Of a DNA stretch of 64,000 nt, positions 52,009 to 60,482 are shown one piece after another. Each line of letters opens with the position of its first letter. Positions within the stretch are counted from its first letter, which is position 1. The stretch comes from Cloacibacterium sp047601505. Lineage in GTDB: Bacteria > Bacteroidota > Bacteroidia > Flavobacteriales > Weeksellaceae. The notes beneath the pieces are model-generated. The model was not told where the DNA came from, ran no database searches, and saw nothing but the letters and a program-made list of their open reading frames with translations. A program made the position numbers and the translations under genes. Where the stretch lies: NCBI RefSeq assembly GCF_047601505.1, contig NZ_JASGJD010000001.1:434001-498000 (forward strand), given 5' to 3'.

Positions 52009-54300
52009 TTAGAAATTATATTGAAAACCTACTTTTACCCCAAATTTTCTGGCATCTGTATTTTCTAGATAATTTCCTCTCCAGTTGAAATCTATCCTGA
52101 GAAGTCTAAGGTTACCAAAACCAATATTTTCGATACCAAAACCATATTCGTAATAAGGTTTATTAGGCGCAGAAAGGGTAAGATTGGTAGCATTTATATT
52201 TTTAGAAGCATCGCTAAGGCTACCAACAGCAGTTCTATAAAAAACAAGTTCTCTTAATTTCAGCTTTTTAATTAAAGGGATGTAAGACAACAGTTTACCA
52301 TTAAAATGATGCTCGGCATGAAAAGTTGCATATTCGTCTGCTACAAATTCGTAGTAATTTAACAACGCAAAAGTATTCGGGATTAAACTGTAAGATTGGT
52401 TTCCTGGCAATACATTTTGTAATGCTAGAGGAACTGTACTAAAGTTTTTGCCTGCTTCTACATTCAATAATAATCTACCAAAACTTTTCAATAAAATAGG
52501 TTGAAAGTAATAAAACTGAAGTTTGCTGTAATTAAAATCTGAGTTGAAAACGCCTTTTAGACCTTGTGTATATTTCAAAACCAAAGTAGGTGCTAAAGTA
52601 CTGTGTTCGTATCGATCAACTCCGTATTGAGAAAACTTAGCTCCCGGTCTTGCAGTAACACTAAACGCCAATTTAGAATCTGTAATTTCAGAGAAAAGTT
52701 CTCCATTTTTATAATAATCTAAAGAAAATTTATCAGGATTTGCAGATTTTATGGTTTGATAAGTTGCATCTAATCTCAGTGTGAAATTTTTAAAAGGGTC
52801 TATTGCTGTAAAAGCACTGGTTTGATTAACTGAACTCAAATTAAAATTATTCCCACTGTTCAAAACTCCCGAAGAAGCAAAAGAACGCGTCATAATGCCT
52901 TCGTCTGTTGTAAGTTGCGCTCCCAATTGTATTACGTCTCTTCTTGTGCCAGCTCCTATGGTAAATCTATTGGTTCTATCAAACATTTTCCTCGCTTCAA
53001 AACCGTACTTTAACTGCTTGTCTTTGAAACCATAAGCCGTATAAAACGCAGCTCGCCACATATCGTTTGGAGAGAAATAAGTACGTGCTCCAAGTCTAAG
53101 TCTAAATCCTTCCACATCATTAAAACCTACTGTAGAATATACATCTCCAATATCTATTGCATCAAAAACATTAAAATATCCCGAAGCCAAAGTTTCGTAA
53201 ACTTTCACTGCTTTTTTAAATTTAGGAACTTTATTAAGTTCATCAATCATTTTATAGATATTCTGTTCAGATTTAGAAAGAGGTTCTTTTCTTTCTAGCT
53301 CCCAATAATCATCACTTTTTTGTACAGATTCGTCACTTAGAGATTGAGTTTCTCTTTCAAAAATATCATCATTAAGATTCTGGTCGAAAGAATATTTAGA
53401 GAAAAAAGTTGACCTTTTTGCGAGGATGCTTTTAGATTTGTCATTTTTACCAAAAATAGACATCTGTATTTCTTGGTAATTTTTTCTTGGCAAGAAAATG
53501 CTATCGTTAGGGTTATAAAATTCTAACTCGTTGTAAAAACCATTAACAAAATTTACATTAATGTTTCTGCTAGATTTAATGGTAGCTCTCACCACCGCAT
53601 AATTTTGTTTAGAAATATAAACCATACCATAAAGAGACAAAACATCTTTTCTTTTCGGGGTATATCTAATTTTATAACAATCTGTTCCAGAAACATTTTC
53701 GTCGTTTAGAAGTTGATATTCGTAACTCCCAAAACCGTCTTTTGCAATAGGACTTGTAAAACCTATATTAAAGAAATTCAATATATTATCATAAATATTA
53801 ATTTCTTTATAAAGATTTTTTGCAGTGTTGGCAACTACTTCGTTGCTAGAAAACCCAGAAGATTTATTGGCAATAATATCTCTTTTTTGTTTTTTGGGGT
53901 CGCTTTTCCCAAAGTTTTTATAAATAGACTCGTTAAAATAAAGCGGAAGCGTAAGATTTTTGCCATTTTCTGTAGAATCTGCATATTGAAAAACAAAATC
54001 TAAATCTTTAAAAATCTTTTTCTTGGTAAAAGCACTATCAATATTGGTAACATCTACTTCAATTTTTTCGTATTCATCAAATTGATAATCTTTAAATTGA
54101 GATAAGCCATTGCTTTTTTTGCGTTTCCATACTTCCTGCAAAATTTCGTAAGCAGGATTTTCTTTTTTCTTGAGTTTCTTTTTGGTAGATTTTAGGTCTA
54201 TCTCTTCAATAGATTTTTCCTTAATCTGCGATGTAAAAACTGCTGGAAACAGCACAATAGATAGAAATATTATTCTAATAAAATTCATTTTCTTCAACAT
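52009..54300 (-). CDS. DUF5686-family outer-membrane protein
   Basis: This is a long protein with a signal peptide (NFIRIIFLSIVLFPAVFTSQ) and a helical, Lys-rich segment. The DUF5686 body follows, with YKIRYTPKRKDVLSLYGMVY, then a C-terminal barrel with aromatic strand ends (GVKVGFQYNF). Many relatives carry a CarboxypepD_reg-like domain first; this one lacks it. An upstream in-frame ATG (54337-54339) would add MQACFCWANFAMK ahead of the signal peptide, so ATG 54300, or 54288, is the likely start. The function is unknown. Confidence 0.8.
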   Translation of the reverse strand: MLKKMNFIRIIFLSIVLFPAVFTSQIKEKSIEEIDLKSTKKKLKKKENPAYEILQEVWKRKKSNGLSQFKDYQFDEYEKIEVDVTNIDSAFTKKKIFKDLDFVFQYADSTENGKNLTLPLYFNESIYKNFGKSDPKKQKRDIIANKSSGFSSNEVVANTAKNLYKEINIYDNILNFFNIGFTSPIAKDGFGSYEYQLLNDENVSGTDCYKIRYTPKRKDVLSLYGMVYISKQNYAVVRATIKSSRNINVNFVNGFYNELEFYNPNDSIFLPRKNYQEIQMSIFGKNDKSKSILAKRSTFFSKYSFDQNLNDDIFERETQSLSDESVQKSDDYWELERKEPLSKSEQNIYKMIDELNKVPKFKKAVKVYETLASGYFNVFDAIDIGDVYSTVGFNDVEGFRLRLGARTYFSPNDMWRAAFYTAYGFKDKQLKYGFEARKMFDRTNRFTIGAGTRRDVIQLGAQLTTDEGIMTRSFASSGVLNSGNNFNLSSVNQTSAFTAIDPFKNFTLRLDATYQTIKSANPDKFSLDYYKNGELFSEITDSKLAFSVTARPGAKFSQYGVDRYEHSTLAPTLVLKYTQGLKGVFNSDFNYSKLQFYYFQPILLKSFGRLLLNVEAGKNFSTVPLALQNVLPGNQSYSLIPNTFALLNYYEFVADEYATFHAEHHFNGKLLSYIPLIKKLKLRELVFYRTAVGSLSDASKNINATNLTLSAPNKPYYEYGFGIENIGFGNLRLLRIDFNWRGNYLENTDARKFGVKVGFQYNF

Positions 54301-54373
54301 TTTCATGGCGAAATTAGCCCAACAAAAACAAGCTTGCAATATACCACAAAAAACGTTCCATTAATGTAACTTT

Positions 54374-54387
54374 TGCTATATATAGCA
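54374..54387. promoter_or_regulatory. 14-bp palindrome between divergent genes
   Basis: TGCTATATATAGCA is perfectly self-complementary and lies in the divergent promoter region of the DUF5686 and surE genes. It is a possible shared operator. Confidence 0.3.
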
Positions 54388-54456
54388 TCTTAAATCTTTG
54401 TTAATATAACGTATAAAAGACTTTATTCTTATTAAAAAGGAGTAATTTTGTGTAAA

Positions 54457-55239
54457 ATGAAAATTAAAATGACGAACAGACCCTTGATTTTGGTTACCAA
54501 TGACGACGGAATTACCGCACCAGGAATTAGAAACCTGGTAAATTTTATGAACGAAATAGGCGATGTAGTGGTAGTAGCTCCCAACTCACCACAATCTGGA
54601 AAAGGACACGCCATCACCATTAATTCTACTTTAACTATTGAAGAAATACAACTAGAAGGTCCTCAAAAAGACTTTTCTTTGAGCGGAACTCCTGTAGATT
54701 GTGTGAAATTTGCTCTTGATAAAGTTCTAGACAGAAAACCAGATTTGGTAGTCTCTGGTATTAATCACGGCGCTAATTCTTCTATCAACGTTATCTATTC
54801 TGGCACCATGAGTGCTGCTGTAGAAGCAGGCGTAGAAGGTTTACAAGCCATAGGTTTTTCTTTGCTAGATTTTGCTTGGGATGCAGATTTTTCTCAAAGC
54901 AAAGAATTTATACAAACTCTTGTAAAAAAAGTTCTGGAAAACCCTCTTCCAAAAGGTATTGTATTGAATGTGAACATCCCAAAACTAAAAAAAGAAGAAA
55001 TAAAAGGTATAAAAGTATGCCGACAAGCTCACGCAAAATGGGAAGAAAGTTTTGACGAACGAGTAAATCCTCACGGAAAAAAATACTACTGGCTAACAGG
55101 ATATTTCAACAATATAGACCAAGACGAAAACGCAGACGAAAACGCTCTTGCCGATGGTTACATTTCTGTTGTCCCAGTAAAATTTGATTTAACCGCCCAC
55201 GAATATTTACAAGAATTGGGAGAGGTTTTGAATGGATAG
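54457..55239 (+). CDS. surE: 5'-nucleotidase/exopolyphosphatase SurE
   Basis: The metal-dependent phosphatase acts on nucleoside 5'- and 3'-monophosphates. The metal site is ILVTNDDGITAPGIR, the second conserved block is APNSPQSGKGHAIT, and SGTPVDCVKFAL and VSGINHGANSSINVIYSGT follow. The frame is open from TTG 54448, but ATG 54457 puts the enzyme start next to the core. ATG 54469 is also possible. The terminator directly after it belongs to the repeat family found with the cassette-like modules. Confidence 0.94.
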   Translation: MKIKMTNRPLILVTNDDGITAPGIRNLVNFMNEIGDVVVVAPNSPQSGKGHAITINSTLTIEEIQLEGPQKDFSLSGTPVDCVKFALDKVLDRKPDLVVSGINHGANSSINVIYSGTMSAAVEAGVEGLQAIGFSLLDFAWDADFSQSKEFIQTLVKKVLENPLPKGIVLNVNIPKLKKEEIKGIKVCRQAHAKWEESFDERVNPHGKKYYWLTGYFNNIDQDENADENALADGYISVVPVKFDLTAHEYLQELGEVLNG

Positions 55240-55265
55240 AACGTTTTGTGCTTTTTATAAAAAAA

Positions 55266-55378
55266 TACAAGAGACTTTGTGAAGAGTCTCTTTTTTTTGT
55301 GAAAACAGATTTATTTTTTTTTAACTTTACAAAGCAACCAATAAATGAACGTTAATCTAGCCAAAAAGCATTTTCTTC
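55266..55378 (+). repeat. R0: partial, inverted copy of the composite repeat, serving as the surE terminator
   Basis: AGAGACT (55270-55276) pairs with AGTCTCT (55285-55291), followed by eight T. The sequence past it (GTGAAAACAGATTTATTTTT, then TTAACTTTACAAA, GAACG and CAAAAAGCATTTT) aligns with the minus strand of R1, R3 and R4. The attC-like part is missing; a REPIN-like element begins where it should be. Orientation is opposite to the other copies. Confidence 0.65.
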
Positions 55379-55494
55379 TGCTGGCGCGAGCGTCTCGCTC
55401 GTGCTTATAATAACTAAAAGATGAGCAGTAATACAAATTTTGAAAATTAATGAAAATTGTTAATGTGGACACGAGCATGATGCTCGCGCCAGCA
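55379..55494. repeat. REPIN-like element (two inverted REP hairpins)
   Basis: TGCTGGCGCGAGC (55379-55391) and GCTCGCGCCAGCA (55482-55494) are perfect 13-bp inverted ends. Each end also folds on itself: CGAGCG-TCT-CGCTCG on the left and CGAGCA-TGA-TGCTCG on the right. Related copies make up the outer parts of the repeats at 56742 and 60483. Paired GC-rich REP hairpins of this kind are moved by RAYT (IS200-like) transposases in other bacteria. Confidence 0.75.
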
Positions 55495-55495
55495 A

Positions 55496-55648
55496 AGGGA
55501 ATTCAAATTATACTACGAACGAAAAAAAGGAGAAGGCAAACACAGTTTATTAGCCTTAAATAATGTAAAATGCAAACTGGTAAGCCGCATTTTTGCAGTC
55601 ATCAAACGAGAAACGCCCTATGTAAAAACCCATCAATTTGCCAATTGA
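55496..55648 (+). pseudogene. C-terminal remnant of an IS110-family transposase
   Basis: A plus frame with no start reads REFKLYYERKKGEGKHSLLA, then LNNVKCKLVSRIFAVIKRET and PYVKTHQFAN with a stop at 55646-55648. YYERK...GKHxxxALNNV...RIFAVIKR is the C-terminal end of IS110/IS116/IS902 transposases. The rest of the element is absent, and the fragment abuts the REPIN-like element. Confidence 0.7.
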
Positions 55649-55687
55649 AAATATTTAAAATCTTTCTTGTTTTTTGACATAGAATAT

Positions 55688-55694
55688 GTTAGCG
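55688..55694 (-). repeat. Downstream core of module 2
   Basis: GTTAGCG on the plus strand (CGCTAAC on the coding strand) lies 9 bp after the stop of the TIR-like gene. GTTAGCGGTAGTT here is an inverted match of AATTACCGCTAAC at 56740-56752, so the gene is bounded by 13-bp inverted ends with one mismatch. Confidence 0.5.
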
Positions 55695-55703
55695 GTAGTT
55701 ATT

Positions 55704-56711
55704 TTAATCTTTATTATATTCAATATATTTTAAGTATGATTCCGAGCTTATTTCATCCAAATCTATTTCAATGTAAAAATTCCTGATATATTCAATAAAT
55801 TTTGGGAAAATTTCTCTCAATTTTATTGTTTCATTGGTTAATTTTTTAAAATCCTCTTCATCTTTCTGATTTGCAAAAACATCAAAAGGTAAGCTTAAAT
55901 TATAATCTCCTGAATTATTAGCAGTAAATAAATGTCCATATTTCAAAGTGTTATCCCAACAATGGTAAAACTCGGTAATTTTTTCTTTTAATTCTTGATT
56001 ATATATATAGAAAGAATTACTTTCATATATTCCTTGCATTGTATACCAAAAATAAAATATTCTGTCTATAATTCTATTTGGCAACCGAAATAAAAAAGTA
56101 TCAAAAGTTGGAATATGAACAGAGAATAATATTTTTTTTAAATTGTTTATGTCTTTTTCTCGTTTTATTTGCTCTAAATTCTTGGTTTCTTTTTCTTTTG
56201 GCTTATTAGGGTTTGATTCTATTATATTTGTAATTCCTATTAATAATTTACTTTTCAAATCACCTTTTCCATTTTTATCGTTTTTATCATTAATCCTAAA
56301 TTTTGTTACCCTTCTTTTCTCTAAATCGAAAGGCAATTCAGTTTTGAAATCTCCGTAATTTTCATTAAAAAGTAAAATTATTCTTTCCCATCCTATTTGA
56401 GAAACTGCAAATCCTAATTCGAATATTACATTAGGATTAGGTGTTTTCCGTCCAACTTTTTCTGTATAATTTATCGTAGTTATGTCGCATACGAAAACGT
56501 CACAATTTGTTATTTTTTTTAATATTGAGTGGGGGATTTCTGGGCTTCCTGATTCGTTTCGAGTAGCTTCATCAATATTTAAGTTCAAAGAATCAAATTT
56601 TTCCTCAATTTCAGGAATGATTTTTTTTAATTCAATTCTGATAGCTTTTTCGTTTGTTTCTTTTTCTAAATCAGACTGCCATGAATAGAAAATAAATTTG
56701 TCATCTTTCAT
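55704..56711 (-). CDS. Module 2 cargo: TIR-like domain effector
   Basis: The 335-residue cytoplasmic protein starts with a TIR/nucleoside-deoxyribosyltransferase-like domain: strand A FIFYSWQSDLEKETN (residues 6-20), TNCDVFVCDITTINYT, and NPNVIFELGFAVSQIGWERI with a candidate catalytic Glu. LPFDLEKRRVTKFRI follows. This SWQSD...PNVxxELG pattern belongs to TIR-like domains found as cell-suicide NAD-consuming effectors in bacterial defence. Residues from about 175 on are helical, have no known motif and could sense a trigger. It stands alone between matching cores at 55688 and 56746. Enzyme activity and defence role are inferred. Confidence 0.68.
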   Translation of the reverse strand: MKDDKFIFYSWQSDLEKETNEKAIRIELKKIIPEIEEKFDSLNLNIDEATRNESGSPEIPHSILKKITNCDVFVCDITTINYTEKVGRKTPNPNVIFELGFAVSQIGWERIILLFNENYGDFKTELPFDLEKRRVTKFRINDKNDKNGKGDLKSKLLIGITNIIESNPNKPKEKETKNLEQIKREKDINNLKKILFSVHIPTFDTFLFRLPNRIIDRIFYFWYTMQGIYESNSFYIYNQELKEKITEFYHCWDNTLKYGHLFTANNSGDYNLSLPFDVFANQKDEEDFKKLTNETIKLREIFPKFIEYIRNFYIEIDLDEISSESYLKYIEYNKD

Positions 56712-56741
56712 AAAAACTTATGGGAAACTTTGTGGTTATAA

Positions 56742-57084
56742 TTACCGCTAACGACTCGGCGGCTTTGCGAAGTTTTCACAGGAAGCCTTGTTTCCGTGGG
56801 AAAATTTTCAAAAATACTTTTTGAGTTAGCTCAGCGTTCGTTTTTTTTTGTAAATTTAATAAAAAAATCAATCTGTTTTCACAAAAAAAAGAGACCTTTC
56901 TAGAAGTCTCTCAATATCTTTAAAAACTTTTTACGATAAACCCATAATGCTTAAAAAGGCTCCCGAAGTTTCTCCCCCTACCACAAGCGTCTTGCTCGTG
57001 CTTACACTAAATAAAAGATGAGCAGTAATACAAATTTTACAGATTAATGAAAATAGGTTATGCAGACAAGGGCATGATACTAGC
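56742..57084 (-). repeat. Composite repeat R3 with attC-like hairpin 56746-56830
   Basis: Read on the minus strand, the block has a REP-like end (56983-57084), a short protein tail (GGETSGAFLSIMGLS and stop, near 56934-56980), an intrinsic terminator (AGAGAC/GTCTCT, 56890-56911), a spacer, and the hairpin. Its outer cores are GCTAAC/GTTAGC (56747-56752 with 56825-56830). Inside, TTTTCACAGGAA pairs imperfectly with TTCCGTGGGAAAA. It ends 34 bp before the start of the TIR-like gene. It aligns with R1 and R4 over most of its length. Confidence 0.75.
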
Positions 57085-57130
57085 GAATTTTATCTTTTTT
57101 AATGATTATTTTCTAAAAAGAGGAGTTGTG
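57085..57130 (+). mobile_element. Decayed right end of a second IS1182-type copy
   Basis: This stretch repeats the right end of the IS at 57770-59485 almost base for base (compare 59434-59479; one A/T change in AAAAAG-A/T-GGAGTTGTG). The inner IS sequence is absent. It stops where the inverted repeat should continue with CAACA, and continues instead as TTAGC, the core after the 57146-57625 gene. Confidence 0.7.
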
Positions 57131-57145
57131 TTAGCAAAAGTACAA

Positions 57146-57625
57146 CTATCTATTTTTGTATATTTTGAAATTGCCATATTTTTTCTCGTATTCTTTATTT
57201 AGGTTTAAAAAAATTAATGAATCTTTTTTAATTATAAATTTAGAATTCAAAAATTCAACGAAATATTTATTTTCAATTTTTGGTTTACAATTTTTCAGTG
57301 TTGTTTCAGGTAAATTAATTTCTCCAGGTTTTGATTCTTTCAGTTTTTTATTCAATGAAAAATCAGTTATATAATAACATTCATTTGGCTTTTCAGAATT
57401 TAAAATTAATGTGTCATTTATGTTATTCCATAAACCATTTGAAAATGAATTAGATAAATGTTCCGATTCTTTATATTCAAATTTATGATTTTTCAATAAA
57501 GTTAACGTTCCATTTGAATAAGGAAATCTTTTAACTTTCCATTCAGTTATAAAATCATTATTTTCATTTTTACAACTGAATAAAAAAAGAATGGAAATTA
57601 TTAAAAGAATTTTCTCTAAACGCAT
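57146..57625 (-). CDS. Module 3 cargo: lipoprotein of unknown function
   Basis: The 159-residue protein has a lipoprotein signal with the lipobox LFSCK (Cys18). I recognise no domain. It has WKVKRFPYSNGTLTLLKNHK and an alternating beta-type pattern, like small lipocalin-like Bacteroidota lipoproteins, but this is weak. On the coding strand a GTTAGCA core (57641-57647) precedes the ATG by 15 bp and GCTAAC (57130-57135) follows the stop by 10 bp. It is therefore bounded like the other single-gene modules. Confidence 0.68.
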   Translation of the reverse strand: MRLEKILLIISILFLFSCKNENNDFITEWKVKRFPYSNGTLTLLKNHKFEYKESEHLSNSFSNGLWNNINDTLILNSEKPNECYYITDFSLNKKLKESKPGEINLPETTLKNCKPKIENKYFVEFLNSKFIIKKDSLIFLNLNKEYEKKYGNFKIYKNR

Positions 57626-57640
57626 TGCTGAATGTATTTC

Positions 57641-57770
57641 TGCTAACGTTCCGGCGCTTGGCGAGGTTGCGAGCTTCGGAACCTATTATTTTCTGTTAAA
57701 GATAAAATTTCTTGCGAAATGTAAACGTGAATTTACTACAAAATTCGCAATCTTGCCAAACGCCTGTGCC
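57641..57770. repeat. Long attC-like hairpin upstream of module 3, cut by the IS
   Basis: Arm GGCGCTTGGCGAGGTTGCGA (57653-57672) pairs over 20 bp with TCGCAATCTTGCCAAACGCC (57745-57764), with three G-T wobbles. The TGCTAACG core (57641-57648) lies outside the left arm. GTTCCG/CGGAAC (57648-57653 with 57677-57682) offers an alternative inner stem. The matching right core is missing because the IS begins at 57770. The sequence is unrelated to the R1/R3/R4 hairpin but has the same layout. Confidence 0.5.
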
Positions 57771-57835
57771 TGTTGCACAACTCAAATATAGTTAAAAACT
57801 GTTATTTATGATATAAAATTTTCGTAAATTTAAAT

Positions 57836-59363
57836 ATGCAAGGACGAAAACACTTTACACCACAACTGTTCTACGAACTCAGTCTAGATATGCTAGTTCC
57901 GGAGGATAATTATTATAGAAAATTGTTAACGGAACTCGATTTACATTTCATTTATAAATCTACTCAAAAATATTACGGTAAAGAAGGTCAAGAGAGTATA
58001 GATCCAGTAGTATTCTTCAAGATTTTGTTGGTAGGATATTTAAACAATATCAACTCAGATAGACAGTTGATAGCCTTTTGTAGCGATAGTTTGTCTATAC
58101 GCTTGTATTTAGGATACGATATTCACGAACAATTACCTTGGCACAGCACCATCAGTAGAACACGAGGTTTGTATGGCGAAGAAGTCTTTTTAAATTTATT
58201 TAAACAAGTACTAAAAATGTGTGTAGATAAAGGCATGGTTCGTGGAAAACGCCAAGCTGTGGACAGCGTTTTTATTAAAGCCAACGCCAGTGTTAGAGAA
58301 GGAAGTTTTGGAAGATGCAAGTGCATTTGTCAACGAATTAGAAGAAAATAGCGAATTTAAAACCACCAGTACCAGAAAGAAACTCGTAGAACAGCACCAC
58401 GCATGGAAAAAAGAAACCTACAAAGGAATGCCCGGCAATAGCAATGGTAAAAAGCTAGACGAAAACGGGAATCTAATCCGCCCGAAATATCTGTCCAATC
58501 ACACCCATTATTCTCCCACAGATAGCGATGCCAGAGTGAGCGTAAAACCATGTAAAGCGAGACAACTCAACTATTTTGGACAAATTGCAGTAGATGATGC
58601 ACATCATGTCATCACCGGCGCATGTTCAGATTTTGCAGATAAACGCGATAGCCAATGTTTAGAACAAATAGTAGAACTTACCGAAGAAAACTTAAACGAA
58701 AACGGAATAGAATTAGAAGAACTCTTAGCAGACGGCGGTTACAGCAGTGGCGAAGCATTGGCATATTTACACAAAAAAAACATCAATGCTTATATTCCAA
58801 ATTTCGGACAATACAAAGCAGAGCGAGAGGGTTTTACCTACCACAAAGAAGAAAACTATTACCAATGTACAAAACCCGAAGGTAAGCAAGCCAAACTCCT
58901 TTTCAAAGGCGAGAAAATGGATAGTAAGGGTTACACCAAACGAACGTACCGAAGCAGCGAGAGTGATTGCAAAAACTGCCCACTAAGAGAGCCTTGTTGT
59001 GGCAAAAGTACCAAGTTTAAAAAAATAGACGACAGCATCCACAAAGAACATTACGATAGGATGCATCAAAAGCTTACCCATAATGCAAATTATGCCAAGA
59101 AAATGGTAAGAGTACGCAGTAAAACCGTGGAACCCGTTATTGGAACGTTGGTCAACTTCACCAACATGAAAAGAGTAAATACAAGAGGCATCAAAAATGC
59201 GAACAAACATGTACTCATGGCAAGTTTAACTTACAACTTGAAAAAATACTTGCGCTTTATCACCAAAAAATCGAGTATTTTAGCTCAAGTACTATCTCTA
59301 AAACAAGGGAAGAACTTTGCTTTTACAAATCAGTCATTCCAAGTATTAATAACTCAATTTTAA
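57836..59363 (+). pseudogene. IS1182-family transposase, frameshifted
   Basis: The first frame (from ATG 57836) has the family's N-terminal domain: MQGRKHFTPQLFYELSLDML, DPVVFFKILLVGYLNNINSD, and KRQAVDSVFIKANAS with the first catalytic Asp. It then runs out of phase near 58290 and stops at 58351. The second frame continues as LEKEVLEDASAFVNELEENS. It carries the later DDE residues (ITGACSDFADKRD; LLADGGYSSGEAL; KTVEPVIGTLVNFTNMKR) and stops at 59363. Residues expected between KANAS and LEKEV are missing, so a small deletion is the likely cause. The apparent ATG at 58242 is just an in-frame codon of the second part. Confidence 0.85.
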
Positions 59364-59403
59364 GCACTCCAATTTTACGCATTTTGAATCTTAATTAAAA
59401 ATA

Positions 59404-59433
59404 AACCTCTCTAAAATTGCTTCTAAAGAGGTT
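59404..59433 (+). terminator. Hairpin after the transposase
   Basis: AACCTCT and AGAGGTT form a 7-bp stem followed by a T-rich stretch, inside the IS right end. Confidence 0.5.
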
Positions 59434-59509
59434 GAATTTTATCTTTTTTAATGATTATTTTCTAAAAAGTGGAGTTGTGCAACAGCTACCATTGTTTCCT
59501 GCAGTAAAA

Positions 59510-60466
59510 TTACCAATACACATATTCATATTTATATTCACTTTCTCCATCATCTCGGTTTGTAGTTTTTAAACTCAACTTTTCCCTTTCATTATATTCA
59601 TATTTATCTACGTATTTTGAGCCACTTTGAACATCCTCATATATTTCTTGAATTAATAAGTTGTCTTTGTAAATATAAGTAGTTCTAGAGATAACCTTTC
59701 CTTTTTCAGATATTAGTTTTTCAGTAAGTTTTTTATTTTGATAGCTATATTTTGTCGAATTATCACCAGAGATTTCTGAAATTAAATTCCCTTCGCTATC
59801 GATTTCCTTTATTGTTGAATTCTTAATTCCAAAAGTGTTGTTTGAATAATCTACAATAATTTTGTTGTCCTGATACTTTGTAGATGAAGTACTTTCAACT
59901 TTCTTTTTAAAATTATATGTTTTAGAGCTAATTTCTTTTTGTTTGTCATTTAAGAAGGTTTCTGCAAGTAAATATTTTTTTCTTTTTAATAAATCTGTAT
60001 AGCTTTTGCTTTTCAATAGACTTATTGTATCATTTATCTGTTTGATTTCGTCTAAATAGCTGAATTCGTTAAATTCTAAATCGTCAACGTTATTTACAAA
60101 ATTTTCTGTTTCTTTAGTAAGATAAGTGTACGTTTTATTTGTTTTTTTATCACTAGAATAAATTTCAATCTCAACTCCAACATTTGAATGAGCAAAAGTT
60201 AAACTTTTCATGTTATTTTCATTATCCCATTGAAAATACCAAACGGCAAAAACTTTATCACCGTTAAATTCTGAATTTTTAATAAAATATGGTTTGCCAT
60301 TTCTGTTGAAGTTTTGAATAATTCCAATTTTATCATTTTTAGAAATAGTTATTTGTTTAACTCCGTCATTGTTGTCACTTAACCACATGAAGTCTTTATC
60401 TATGTTTTGTGCTTTAACATAGAATGAAGTTAAAAATAAAATTATAGCGATTTTTGTTTTTAGCAT
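59510..60466 (-). CDS. Module 4 cargo: secreted protein of unknown function
   Basis: The 318-residue protein has a signal peptide (ending FYVKAQ, residue 20). The body has repeated short beta patterns with Tyr and Lys (YKDNLLIQEIYEDVQSGSKY; KYEYNEREKLSLKTTN), like Bacteroidota proteins with MORN/YD-like toxin-immunity or wall motifs. I cannot assign a family. It is preceded on its strand by repeat R4, whose GTTGTAG core (60483-60489) lies 16 bp before the ATG. Its 3' end is 25 bp from the IS right end, which seems to have removed any downstream core. Confidence 0.68.
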   Translation of the reverse strand: MLKTKIAIILFLTSFYVKAQNIDKDFMWLSDNNDGVKQITISKNDKIGIIQNFNRNGKPYFIKNSEFNGDKVFAVWYFQWDNENNMKSLTFAHSNVGVEIEIYSSDKKTNKTYTYLTKETENFVNNVDDLEFNEFSYLDEIKQINDTISLLKSKSYTDLLKRKKYLLAETFLNDKQKEISSKTYNFKKKVESTSSTKYQDNKIIVDYSNNTFGIKNSTIKEIDSEGNLISEISGDNSTKYSYQNKKLTEKLISEKGKVISRTTYIYKDNLLIQEIYEDVQSGSKYVDKYEYNEREKLSLKTTNRDDGESEYKYEYVYW

Positions 60467-60482
60467 GATGTTTATTTATTGC

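Larger units (their letters stand above)
57770..59485 (+). mobile_element. IS1182-family insertion sequence with disabled transposase
   Basis: The 14-bp terminal inverted repeats CTGTTGCACAACTC (57770-57783) and GAGTTGTGCAACAG (59472-59485) enclose the transposase frames. No clear target-site duplication is seen next to the ends. The element has landed at the edge of the hairpin upstream of module 3 and touches the 3' end of module 4. A second right end at 57085-57130 shows an older insertion of the same IS nearby. Confidence 0.85.

Noticed and set aside
58242..59363. A separate gene starting at ATG 58242
   Set aside because: The frame only becomes transposase-like at about residue 18. The ATG is a chance codon upstream of the frameshift point, so this is part of one broken transposase.
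57770..59485. Target-site duplication flanking the IS
   Set aside because: Bases outside the two ends (before 57770 and after 59485) show no convincing direct repeat, so none is claimed.
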